From Caldatribacterium sp051549785 (GTDB lineage: Bacteria > Atribacterota > Atribacteria > Atribacterales > Caldatribacteriaceae): 64,000 nucleotides of DNA. Each line of letters opens with the position of its first letter. The stretch's first letter is position 1. The notes beneath the pieces were generated by a model. The model searched no databases. It worked only from the letters and a program-made list of their open reading frames with translations, and was not told the origin of the DNA. The stretch spans positions 1,116,001 to 1,180,000 of the forward strand of contig NZ_CP189974.1 of assembly GCF_051549785.1 (NCBI RefSeq), written 5' to 3'. The translations under genes and the position numbers were made by a program. This document shows, one piece after another, positions 8,227 to 16,876 of this stretch.

Positions 8227-8853
8227 ATGTCACGATACACTGGACCACGATGCCGTGTTTGTCGTCGGCAGGGGATGAAGCTCTTCCTGAAGGGTCCCCG
8301 GTGTTTCACGGACAAATGCGCTTTTGAACGACGACCGTTCCCTCCCGGTATCCACAAGGGAGGGCGGAAACGTCTCTCAAGCTACGGACTGCAGCTTCGT
8401 GAAAAGCAAAAGGTTCGCTTCATCTATGGTATTACCGAGAGGCAGTTCAAGAAGTATTTCGATATGGCCGCGAAGATGCCTGGACTCACTGGGGAGAACC
8501 TGCTTTCGCTTCTTGAGCGCAGGCTCGACAACGTTGTTTTCCGGATGGGCCTGAGCGATTCTCGAGCAGAGGCTCGCCAGATGGTCCTCCACGGACATTT
8601 CCTGGTAAACGGAAAACGGGTCAACATCCCCTCATACCTTGTGGAAGTGGGTGACGTGATCGAGCTTTCAGAACGGGGGAAAGAGCACGGGAAGATTCGA
8701 GAACTCCTTGAGGAGAAGGAGGACCTTCAGGTTCCTTCCTGGCTCTCTGTGGACAGGAGTTCGGCGAAGGCTGTGGTCCTTCGCGAGCCGAAGCGGGAGG
8801 ATATCGACTTCCAGGTTCAGGAACAGCTCATCGTGGAGTTCTACTCTAAGTGA
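8227..8853 (+). CDS. rpsD: 30S ribosomal protein S4, zinc-binding form
   Basis: S4 nucleates small-subunit assembly and, in other bacteria, regulates the alpha operon. The 208-residue protein begins MSRYTGPRCRVCRRQG. Cys 9, 12, 26 and 31 form the N-terminal zinc motif of C+ S4 proteins. The S4 RNA-binding domain is near RLDNVVFRMGLSDSRAEARQ and VNGKRVNIPSYLV. Confidence 0.97.
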   Translation: MSRYTGPRCRVCRRQGMKLFLKGPRCFTDKCAFERRPFPPGIHKGGRKRLSSYGLQLREKQKVRFIYGITERQFKKYFDMAAKMPGLTGENLLSLLERRLDNVVFRMGLSDSRAEARQMVLHGHFLVNGKRVNIPSYLVEVGDVIELSERGKEHGKIRELLEEKEDLQVPSWLSVDRSSAKAVVLREPKREDIDFQVQEQLIVEFYSK

Positions 8854-8867
8854 TTTGAGGTGTCTGT

Positions 8868-9860
8868 ATGCAGGACCTGAAGAGTCTCATGAAGTGTGAG
8901 CTTCTTGAGTTTCGAGAGGACCCGGTGACGCACGCGCAGTACGGGAAGTTCGCCATTGAGCCCTTTGAGTCTGGCTGGGGCATAACGGTAGGCAATGCCC
9001 TGCGGCGTGTTCTCCTCTCCTCAATCGAAGGAGCGGCCGTCACGGCGGTCCAGATTGACGGGATCATCCACGAGTTCTCCCCTCTTCCGGGGGTCCGGGA
9101 AGACGTTACAGACCTTATCCTGAACCTCAAGGGCCTTGTCGTACGTTCGTATTCGGAGAGCGAAACACTGTACCTCGACGTTCGGGGAACCCCTGGTGCT
9201 CTCCGGAAGGTTACGGCTCGCGATATCCGGCCAAACCCAAATGTGGAAATCATTAACCTCGACCATTACCTTGCGGAACTCGAGGAGAACGGCCATCTCA
9301 ACATGAGGATTTTCGTTGGGAGAGGGAAGGGGTATCGGGAGGCGGAGGAGGACGCCTACCATACCTATGACATCATTCCGGTTGATGCCATGTTCAGCCC
9401 GGTGCGGAAAGTCAACTTCCAGGTTATGGACACCCGGGTTGGGCAGTTCACCAACTACGACAAAGTGCTCCTTGAAATCTGGACAAATGGTGCTATCACC
9501 CCTCAGCAGGCTTTCCGGAGAGCCCTCGAGCTCCTTGTAGAGGAGTTCTCGCATCTTCTGAATCTCCTGAAGGAGCGCATTGGGGAACCACCTCTTGGGG
9601 TGGGTCCCGGCGAGGAAAAAGCTTCTCTGGAAGAGCGGGAGATGACCATCGAGGAGCTTGAACTTTCCGTGCGGGCGTATAACTGCCTGAAAAGGGCTCG
9701 CATCAATACGGTTCGAGAACTCCTGGAGATCGTCCAGAATCGTCCGGAGGACCTGAAGAAAATCAAGAATCTCGGCCAGAAGACGTATGAGGAGATTATC
9801 GGGAAGCTCGAAAGGCTCGGATACCGGCTGGGGGAAAAGAGAGAAGCGGGGAGTGACTGA
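8868..9860 (+). CDS. rpoA: DNA-directed RNA polymerase subunit alpha
   Basis: The alpha subunit dimerises to nucleate RNA polymerase and contacts activators and UP elements. The 330-residue protein has the N-terminal assembly domain (GWGITVGNALRRVLLSSIEGAAVT at about residues 35-58) and the C-terminal helix-hairpin-helix domain (ELSVRAYNCLKRARINTV and KNLGQKTYEEI). Length and both domains are standard. The gene is followed at three bases by rplQ. Confidence 0.98.
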   Translation: MQDLKSLMKCELLEFREDPVTHAQYGKFAIEPFESGWGITVGNALRRVLLSSIEGAAVTAVQIDGIIHEFSPLPGVREDVTDLILNLKGLVVRSYSESETLYLDVRGTPGALRKVTARDIRPNPNVEIINLDHYLAELEENGHLNMRIFVGRGKGYREAEEDAYHTYDIIPVDAMFSPVRKVNFQVMDTRVGQFTNYDKVLLEIWTNGAITPQQAFRRALELLVEEFSHLLNLLKERIGEPPLGVGPGEEKASLEEREMTIEELELSVRAYNCLKRARINTVRELLEIVQNRPEDLKKIKNLGQKTYEEIIGKLERLGYRLGEKREAGSD

Positions 9861-9863
9861 GCC

Positions 9864-10217
9864 ATGAGGCATCGCAAGAGAACCGAAAAGCTGGGGAGAA
9901 AGACTTCCCACAAGGAGAGCATGCTGGCCAACATGATAGTCTCGCTCATCAAAAACGGTAGAATTGAGACCACGGAGGCGAAGGGCAAGGTTCTCAAAAG
10001 GTACTTTGAGCGGGTGGTCTCTCTGGCCATACGGGGTGACAATGCCTCCATGCGGCAGGTTGTGTCCTGGGTGCGGGACAAGGAGGCCTTCAAGACCCTG
10101 CTTCGAAGTATCGTGCCCCGCGTGAGGGAACGCAAGGGAGGATACTGTCGTCTCGTCAAAGCCGGCTTTCGCATCGGTGATGGGGCCCCACTTGTGCTCG
10201 TGGAAATCGTGGAATAG
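9864..10217 (+). CDS. rplQ: 50S ribosomal protein L17
   Basis: L17 sits near the peptide exit tunnel. The 117-residue product begins MRHRKRTEKLGRKTSHKESML and contains RIETTEAKGKVLKRYFERVV. It closes the ribosomal part of the operon; ecfA1 begins eight bases later, so the transporter genes are probably co-transcribed with it. Confidence 0.97.
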   Translation: MRHRKRTEKLGRKTSHKESMLANMIVSLIKNGRIETTEAKGKVLKRYFERVVSLAIRGDNASMRQVVSWVRDKEAFKTLLRSIVPRVRERKGGYCRLVKAGFRIGDGAPLVLVEIVE

Positions 10218-10225
10218 CGTAGGGC

Positions 10226-11056
10226 ATGATTTGTTTTGAGGACGTCCACTTCTGGTACGGAGAAAAAGAAGACCCCCGGGCAGTTGCAGCGCTTCGGGGT
10301 GTATCTTTCGTTCTCCAGGAAGGGGAGTTCGTTGTCCTTCTGGGTCGCAATGGTTCCGGGAAGTCGACGCTGGCCAAGCACTGCAATGGGCTTCTTGTCC
10401 CCAAAAAGGGGCGCGTTTGCGTTGATGGGATGGACACCCGTGACGAATCGGTGCTCTGGGAAATCCGCCGGCGCGTTGGCCTGGTTTTCCAGAACCCGGA
10501 TAACCAACTCATTGCTACGACGGTCGAGGAGGACGTTGCCTTTGGTCCGGAGAACCTGGGCCTCCCTCCGTCAGAAATCCGCAAAAGGGTTGACGAAGCC
10601 CTGGAGCGGGTGGGGATGAGTGAGTACAGAAAGCGGGAGCCTCACACGCTCTCTGGGGGACAGAAGCAGCGGGTGGCCATTGCAGGGGTTTTAGCGATGC
10701 ATCCGAAGTACCTCGTTCTTGATGAGGCTACAGCTATGCTTGACCCGGAGGGTCGGGATGAGCTCTTGCGGCTTCTTCGGGAGCTCCGAAAAGACGTTGG
10801 CATTCTCCATATTACCCATAACGTGGAGGAAGCCCTCCTGGCCGATCGGGTTATGGTCATCGACAACGGGGAGATTGTGGCCGAGGGGTCCCCGCGCGAG
10901 GTGTTCCTCGTGGGGAAGGATGTTGAAAAGTGGGGACTGGAACTCCCCCAGATTGTGGAAGTGGCGCTCCTTCTGTGGAAGGATTACCCGGACCTCTTCT
11001 CCGTTCTTCCCCTTTCTCCGGACGAACTGGTGGATGCCCTGTGTTCATACTCGTAG
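10226..11056 (+). CDS. ecfA1: ECF transporter ATPase EcfA1
   Basis: This is one of the two ATPases of the energy-coupling factor module that powers vitamin or metal uptake by exchangeable S components. Walker A GRNGSGKST, the Q-loop region QNPDNQLIATTVEEDVAFGPENLG, the signature LSGGQKQRVAIAG and Walker B LVLDEATAMLDPEG are intact. The 276-residue length is usual. The 3' end overlaps ecfA2 by 16 bases, consistent with equal synthesis of the two ATPases. Confidence 0.96.
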   Translation: MICFEDVHFWYGEKEDPRAVAALRGVSFVLQEGEFVVLLGRNGSGKSTLAKHCNGLLVPKKGRVCVDGMDTRDESVLWEIRRRVGLVFQNPDNQLIATTVEEDVAFGPENLGLPPSEIRKRVDEALERVGMSEYRKREPHTLSGGQKQRVAIAGVLAMHPKYLVLDEATAMLDPEGRDELLRLLRELRKDVGILHITHNVEEALLADRVMVIDNGEIVAEGSPREVFLVGKDVEKWGLELPQIVEVALLLWKDYPDLFSVLPLSPDELVDALCSYS

Positions 11057-11916
11057 AGAACGTTTCCTTCACCTACCTTGCCAATACTCCCTTTGCCGTT
11101 CAGGCATTGCAGGGTGTTTCTCTGACCATCTCCCGGGGTGAGAGCGTGGCCATTCTTGGACGGACCGGATGTGGGAAATCCACCCTCGTCCAGCACCTGA
11201 ACGGCCTTCTCGTTCCCCAGGAGGGGAGAGTGGTGGTCGACGGGGTGGATACCCGGGTTCGGGGGGCAGCGCTCAAGGAAATTCGTCAGAAGGTGGGGCT
11301 TGTGTTCCAGTACCCTGAGGACCAGATGTTTGAGGAGACCGTCTTTCGGGAAGTAGCCTTTGCCCCACGGAATATGGGTGTGGAGGGTGAAGAACTCGAA
11401 GCGCGGGTGCGCTGGGCGATGGAGGCGGTGGGGCTGAACTACGAGGCGCTTAAAGACAAAAGCCCTTTTGAGCTTTCGGGAGGGCAGATGCGCCGGGTTG
11501 CCATCGCCAGCATCCTCTCCATGAAACCCGAAGTCCTCGTCCTTGATGAGCCCACTGCCGGTCTTGATCCTCAGGGGAGAACAGCTCTGCTTGAACGTCT
11601 CCAGGATCTTCGCAGGCAGTGGGGCTTGACGGTGGTGCTCGTCTCTCACAACGTCGAGGATGTGGCACGCATAGCAGAGAGGGTTGTGGTTCTTGAACGG
11701 GGAAGGGTGGCCTTCGATGGCCCGGTGCGGGAGTTCTTCGCCTACGAGCACCGGATGCGGCAGTACGGTATTATCCCCTCACCCCTCCTTCGGGCAGCTT
11801 TTCTCCTGCGAGCACGGGGGTTTGAGGTGGATCCCCCGCTGACACCCCTTGAGCTCTACCGGGAGATTGAGGAGAAGGTCCTTGTAAGGAGGAAACCGTG
11901 TTCGGTAGAAGTGTAG
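11041..11916 (+). CDS. ecfA2: ECF transporter ATPase EcfA2
   Basis: This is the second ATPase of the ECF module. The start is GTG 11041 inside ecfA1; the frame is open further upstream but that region is ecfA1 in another frame. Walker A GRTGCGKST, the Q-loop QYPEDQMFEETVFREVAF, LSGGQMRRVAIAS and VLVLDEPTAGLDPQG are present. The canonical Glu after Walker B is kept here, whereas EcfA1 has Ala-Thr in that region (LDEATAML). The product is 291 residues. It overlaps ecfT by 19 bases. Confidence 0.96.
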   Translation: MFILVENVSFTYLANTPFAVQALQGVSLTISRGESVAILGRTGCGKSTLVQHLNGLLVPQEGRVVVDGVDTRVRGAALKEIRQKVGLVFQYPEDQMFEETVFREVAFAPRNMGVEGEELEARVRWAMEAVGLNYEALKDKSPFELSGGQMRRVAIASILSMKPEVLVLDEPTAGLDPQGRTALLERLQDLRRQWGLTVVLVSHNVEDVARIAERVVVLERGRVAFDGPVREFFAYEHRMRQYGIIPSPLLRAAFLLRARGFEVDPPLTPLELYREIEEKVLVRRKPCSVEV

Positions 11917-12704
11917 TAATCGGACAGTACGTCCCTCTCGATTCGGCCATGCATCGTCTGGATCCTCGAAGTAAAATCTTCTTTGTAGCTTTGGGCATTG
12001 TGACGCTCTTCCTCGTTCAATCGTGGCTTTCTTTCGCCCTTCTGGGAGGGTTCTTCGTCCTCCTTATTTTCCTTGCCCACCTTCCCTTCCAGTACGTCTT
12101 CAAGAGCCTGCGCCCTCTCTGGGTGCTTCTTGTTCTCACCCTCTGTCTCCACGTGTTCTTTACACCAGACGAGGTACTGGTGCTTTTCGGATTTCTCCGC
12201 GTCTCTCTGGGAGGACTGTTCAAGGGGCTTTTTGTCGTTGCACGCCTCGTGCTCCTTGTGGTGGCGACCACTCTGCTCACACTCACAACCTCCCCCATAG
12301 AGCTCACCGACGGTATTGAGGGTCTTCTGAGCCCTCTCAAACGGTGGGGGTTTCCGGCTCACGAACTGGCCATGATGATGACCATTGCCCTGCGCTTCAT
12401 TCCCACCCTCCTTGAGGAAGCCGACCGCATTATGAAGGCCCAGATGGCCCGGGGGGTGGATTTTGAGTCGGGGGGGTTCATGAAGAGAATCCGGGGTCTT
12501 GTCCCTCTTCTTGTCCCCCTTTTTGTCAGCGCTTTCCGTCGCGCCGAGGACCTTGCGGTGGCGATGGAATCTCGCTGTTACCGAGGCGGTATCGGACGAA
12601 CGCGCCTCCGGGTGTTGAGATTCGAACGCCGGGACTATGCTTTTCTTTCCCTTTCTTTTTTGGTTTTTGCCCTCTCTCTGAGCCTTTCCTGGTGGACGTG
12701 GTGA
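11898..12704 (+). CDS. ecfT: ECF transporter transmembrane coupling subunit EcfT
   Basis: EcfT couples the ATPases to the S component in the membrane. The 268-residue product has about six hydrophobic segments and the two cytoplasmic Arg motifs that dock into the ATPases: ARG within KAQMARGVDF and the region ESRCYRGG. GTG 11898 follows AAGGAGGAAACC. No S component is in this operon, but a Gx-family membrane protein lies 3 kb downstream. Confidence 0.94.
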   Translation: MFGRSVVIGQYVPLDSAMHRLDPRSKIFFVALGIVTLFLVQSWLSFALLGGFFVLLIFLAHLPFQYVFKSLRPLWVLLVLTLCLHVFFTPDEVLVLFGFLRVSLGGLFKGLFVVARLVLLVVATTLLTLTTSPIELTDGIEGLLSPLKRWGFPAHELAMMMTIALRFIPTLLEEADRIMKAQMARGVDFESGGFMKRIRGLVPLLVPLFVSAFRRAEDLAVAMESRCYRGGIGRTRLRVLRFERRDYAFLSLSFLVFALSLSLSWWTW

Positions 12705-13550
12705 GTGCCGTTGCGGAACTTCCTCCTTGTCCTTGAGTATGACGGGACCAGGTATGCTGGATGGCAGCGCCAGAGGGACCAGGTAACCGTTCAGGGAGTT
12801 CTGGAGTCATCGCTTTCCTCGATTCTGGAGCATCCGGTCGTCACGATGGCCTCAGGAAGAACCGATGCAGGCGTTCATGCCCTGGGCCAGGTGGTGAGCT
12901 TTACCACCGAAAAACCCGTTGACTGCGAGGTGCTCTACAGGGCTCTGCAGGCCCTTCTTCCTGATGACATGCGGGTTCTTCGGGTTCAGGAGGCCCCCTT
13001 GGATTTCCATCCTCGAAAGTCGGCAAAGAGTAAGCGATACTTGTACGCCGTCTTTTGCGGGACGTGTCCGGTATTCCTCAGGGGATATGTCTATTCCCTC
13101 AGGCAGGAAGTGGATTGGGCTCTGGTTCAGGAAGGGGCAAGGCTTTTCATCGGTCGCCACGATTTTGCCTCTTTCAGTTCCCCTTCTCCGCGCTCCTCAG
13201 TACGGACGGTGTACGCTCTTGACATCGAGTTTCGTTTCCCTCTTGTACTTCTCAGCATCGTGGCGGAGGGGTTTCTCCACCACATGGCACGCATGATTTT
13301 CGGGGAGCTTTTGCTTCTTGGGATAGGGAAGGTGTCTCTTGCAGACCTTAAGCGCATGCTCACCCACCCCTCCCATCATGCCTACCGCCGCCTGAATCTC
13401 CCTCCCTGGGGCCTGTACCTTGTGGAGGTGCAGTACGAGCACTGTAACCCATACCAGGGATTGGAGCTTGAGGACGTGGGCTTTGTCGTTCCGGTGTGGG
13501 TTGAAAAAAATGGCCGAAAACTCCCCCAAAGGGGTTTCTGTCCTTGTTGA
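12705..13550 (+). CDS. truA: tRNA pseudouridine synthase A
   Basis: TruA converts uridines 38-40 of the tRNA anticodon arm to pseudouridine. The 281-residue protein contains EYDGTRYAGWQRQ and the catalytic Asp in SGRTDAGVHALGQV. GTG 12705 follows the ecfT stop directly; TTG 12711 is an alternative. A C-terminal extension of about 20 residues after YLVEVQYEH, ending in QRGFCPC, is longer than in many TruA proteins. The stop overlaps the -35 of the rRNA promoter. Confidence 0.95.
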   Translation: MPLRNFLLVLEYDGTRYAGWQRQRDQVTVQGVLESSLSSILEHPVVTMASGRTDAGVHALGQVVSFTTEKPVDCEVLYRALQALLPDDMRVLRVQEAPLDFHPRKSAKSKRYLYAVFCGTCPVFLRGYVYSLRQEVDWALVQEGARLFIGRHDFASFSSPSPRSSVRTVYALDIEFRFPLVLLSIVAEGFLHHMARMIFGELLLLGIGKVSLADLKRMLTHPSHHAYRRLNLPPWGLYLVEVQYEHCNPYQGLELEDVGFVVPVWVEKNGRKLPQRGFCPC

Positions 13551-13575
13551 CAATTCCTCACCCCTGTGCTAAATT
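13547..13575 (+). promoter_or_regulatory. Promoter of the 16S rRNA transcription unit
   Basis: A consensus -35 TTGACA (13547-13552) is followed after 17 bases by TAAATT (13570-13575), with the extended -10 dinucleotide TG just upstream (TGC before the box). The start point would be near 13582. The -35 overlaps the truA stop codon. Confidence 0.85.
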
Positions 13576-13580
13576 ATCTC

Positions 13581-13603
13581 TTGCCCTGGCTCCCCCAGGG
13601 CAA
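13581..13603 (+). other. Hairpin at the predicted 5' end of the rRNA leader
   Basis: TTGCCCTGG (13581-13589) and CCAGGGCAA (13595-13603) form a perfect nine-pair stem with a five-base loop. It begins at the predicted transcript start, so the primary rRNA would open with a stable stem. It is followed by AAAGG, not a U-run, so it is not a terminator. Confidence 0.6.
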
Positions 13604-13609
13604 AAAGGC

Positions 13610-13642
13610 GCACCTTGACAAGTGAATATTCCGCCTACTTCC
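13610..13642 (+). other. 5' arm of the 16S rRNA processing stem
   Basis: Bases 13610-13618 (GCACCTTGA) and 13625-13642 (AATATTCCGCCTACTTCC) are the exact reverse complements of 15322-15330 and 15298-15315 on the far side of the 16S gene. Together they would form a 27-pair stem with one internal loop, as expected for an RNase III-type precursor site. The TTGACA at 13615-13620 is part of this arm. Confidence 0.85.
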
Positions 13643-13701
13643 TGAAGGTGGTACCGTACAGGAACCAGGAAATCAGGTCCTCTGTGAGGACTGAACAGGT
13701 T

Positions 13702-15290
<1,589 letters not shown>

Positions 15291-15297
15291 TCCAGAG

Positions 15298-15330
15298 GGA
15301 AGTAGGCGGAATATTTTCTTCTCAAGGTGC
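15298..15330 (+). other. 3' arm of the 16S rRNA processing stem
   Basis: GGAAGTAGGCGGAATATT (15298-15315) and TCAAGGTGC (15322-15330) pair perfectly with the 5' arm at 13610-13642. The arm lies between the 16S 3' end and tRNA-Ile. Confidence 0.85.
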
Positions 15331-15337
15331 AGGATGT

Positions 15338-15414
15338 GGGCCTATAGCTCAGTTGGTGAGAGCGCACGCCTGATAAGCGTGAGGTCTCTGGTTCAAATCC
15401 AGATAGGCCCACCA
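15338..15414 (+). tRNA. tRNA-Ile (GAT)
   Basis: A 77-base cloverleaf with acceptor GGGCCTA/TAGGCCC, encoded CCA, T-loop GGTTCAAATCC and anticodon loop CTGATAA (anticodon GAT at 15372-15374). Its position after the 16S gene matches the usual internal spacer of bacterial rRNA operons. Confidence 0.96.
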
Positions 15415-15431
15415 TGCGTTTTTCAGAACAT

Positions 15432-15507
15432 GGGGATGTAGCTCAGCTGGGAGAGCGCCTCGTTCGCAACGAGGAGGTCACGGGTTCAAGTCCCGTCATC
15501 TCCACCA
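15432..15507 (+). tRNA. tRNA-Ala (CGC)
   Basis: A 76-base cloverleaf with acceptor GGGGATG/CATCTCC (one G-U pair), encoded CCA and anticodon stem CCTCG/CGAGG around the loop TTCGCAA. The anticodon is CGC (15465-15467), reading GCG. Spacer tRNA-Ala genes usually carry TGC, so this is an atypical isoacceptor for the position. Confidence 0.93.
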
Positions 15508-15512
15508 TCCTT

Positions 15513-16181
15513 TTGCTTCCTGAAGAGCCCCCAGGTTTCTCCTCGTTTCTCCTTGCAGGCGGCTTCCTGCTTGCGAAAGCGTTCCTCGTGTGGTACCCTG
15601 AAGAGCAGGAGGTTTTGGGCATTCGCAGGACGGTATCGCTCGGGACTGTTGGTTTCCTCGCCGGACTCGGAGTCGTTCTCCACATGGTTGAGGGGTGTTT
15701 CCCTCCTCCTGTTCCTCTTCCCGGCATCAAGGTGGGACTGGCCAATGTGGTTACCCTGGTGGCGCTTTTCCTCTTTGGTGGACGGGAAGCCTTTTACGTG
15801 GTGCTCGTTCGCATTTTCCTGGGGAACCTGTTCTCCGGAACGCTCCTTGGCATCGCTTTCTTTCTGAGCCTTGGTGGGGGTCTCGCCAGCTTCGGCATTA
15901 TGAGCGCCCTTCGCCAGAAGGACGTCTCCCCGCTCTGGACAAGTCTCCTTGGTGCGGTATTTCACAACCTGGGGCAGTGGGTTGTGGCTTTCCTCTACGT
16001 TCAAAGCGGAGCTCTGCTTTTCTACCTCCCCGTATTGCTTTTATGGGCGGTGCCTGCAGGTTTTGGGGTGGGGTATCTGGGGATGCTGCTTGTGAGGAGT
16101 GAAGCCCTGCGGAGGAAAACAGGGAGTGAACCGGTGCCTCCCCGGGAAGGTTTGGGGATTGACGGCCTTGTACGGCGCTGA
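15513..16181 (+). CDS. Gx transporter / heptaprenyl diphosphate synthase component I family membrane protein
   Basis: The core from about 15620 has five or more hydrophobic segments and the family motif PLPGIKVGLANVVTLVALFLFG, with FHNLGQW further on. The family is grouped with ECF S-component-like membrane proteins, so it could be a substrate-binding partner for the EcfA1-A2-T module upstream; that is inference. The start is uncertain. TTG 15513, only five bases after tRNA-Ala, gives one more hydrophobic segment and no SD. GTG 15588 is possible. The best SD, AGGAGG at 15607-15612, would fit a start near 15615-15621 where only TTG or ATT exist. Confidence 0.75.
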   Translation: MLPEEPPGFSSFLLAGGFLLAKAFLVWYPEEQEVLGIRRTVSLGTVGFLAGLGVVLHMVEGCFPPPVPLPGIKVGLANVVTLVALFLFGGREAFYVVLVRIFLGNLFSGTLLGIAFFLSLGGGLASFGIMSALRQKDVSPLWTSLLGAVFHNLGQWVVAFLYVQSGALLFYLPVLLLWAVPAGFGVGYLGMLLVRSEALRRKTGSEPVPPREGLGIDGLVRR

Positions 16182-16187
16182 AAAAAC

Positions 16188-16216
16188 TTGACAGCCCGGG
16201 AGCCTTTCTATATCCT
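16188..16216 (+). promoter_or_regulatory. Promoter of greA
   Basis: TTGACA (16188-16193) and TATCCT (16211-16216) with a 17-base spacer lie just after the stop of the preceding gene. The predicted start point, near 16223, leaves a leader of about 37 bases before the greA ATG. Confidence 0.7.
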
Positions 16217-16259
16217 TATTGGGAAAGTAACGGGCCTTTCGGATGTGGGGGCGCAACGT

Positions 16260-16766
16260 ATGGAAAAGAAGAAAGAGGACGGAAAGATTCGATTGACTCG
16301 AGAAGGGTACCAGAAGCTTGAGGAAGAACTCCGGTACCTCAAAACGGTGAAGCGGAAAGAAATCGCCGATAGAATCAGCCACGCCCTCTCCTTTGGAGAT
16401 CTCAGCGAGAACGCGGAGTACGAGGCGGCGAAGAACGAGCAGGCGTTCATCGAAGGGCGGATTCTGGTGCTTGAGGAGAAGCTCCGCCGAGCAGAAATCG
16501 TGGACGAAGAAGAGTATGCCGAAGAGGACCTCGACCGTGTCCGGCTGGGTGTGCGGGTTGTCCTTGAGAACCTTGACAAGGGGAAGATCGTGGAGTACTC
16601 CATCGTGGACTCGGTGGAAGCGGACCCCTCGGCACAGAAGATTTCTTTTGAATCCCCTCTTGCCCAGGCGCTCATTGGCCACACCCGGGGCGAAGTCGTG
16701 GAGATCAAAGTTCCAGCAGGGGTTGTGCGGTACCGCATAGTGGACATTCGCAGGAAGGAAGAGTAA
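16260..16766 (+). CDS. greA: Transcription elongation factor GreA
   Basis: GreA rescues backtracked RNA polymerase by stimulating transcript cleavage. The 168-residue protein has the N-terminal coiled coil, with the acidic-tip region GDLSENAEYEAAKNEQ (about residues 43-58), and the C-terminal FKBP-like domain ending near VPAGVVRYRIVDI. ATG 16260 is chosen; the frame is open back to 16188 but that codon is inside the promoter -35. Confidence 0.96.
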   Translation: MEKKKEDGKIRLTREGYQKLEEELRYLKTVKRKEIADRISHALSFGDLSENAEYEAAKNEQAFIEGRILVLEEKLRRAEIVDEEEYAEEDLDRVRLGVRVVLENLDKGKIVEYSIVDSVEADPSAQKISFESPLAQALIGHTRGEVVEIKVPAGVVRYRIVDIRRKEE

Positions 16767-16876
16767 GGGTGGAGTTCGTTCGAGGGTAACGTGTTCGAGG
16801 GTCGGTTTTTTTGCGCTTTTTCCGCAAGGTGTGAAGCGAAGAAACTGAGGCTCATAGGCTCATGGAGGGTGACCCC

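Noticed and set aside
13615..13643. A second TTGACA in the rRNA leader, suggesting a tandem promoter.
   Set aside because: No -10 box exists at 16-18 bases (the site reads CTTCCT), and the hexamer is part of the processing-stem arm that pairs with 15322-15330.
15414..15507. A protein start at ATG 15414 for the Gx-family gene.
   Set aside because: It would use the CCA of tRNA-Ile and read through all of tRNA-Ala.
16188..16259. A longer GreA beginning at TTG 16188.
   Set aside because: The codon is part of the -35 of the greA promoter and the added residues do not fit GreA.
16767..16861. A terminator or T-box in the gap before lysS (T-run and TTGCG/CGCAA repeat at about 16805-16832).
   Set aside because: The stem is only five pairs and the T-run precedes it; no T-box core motif is present.
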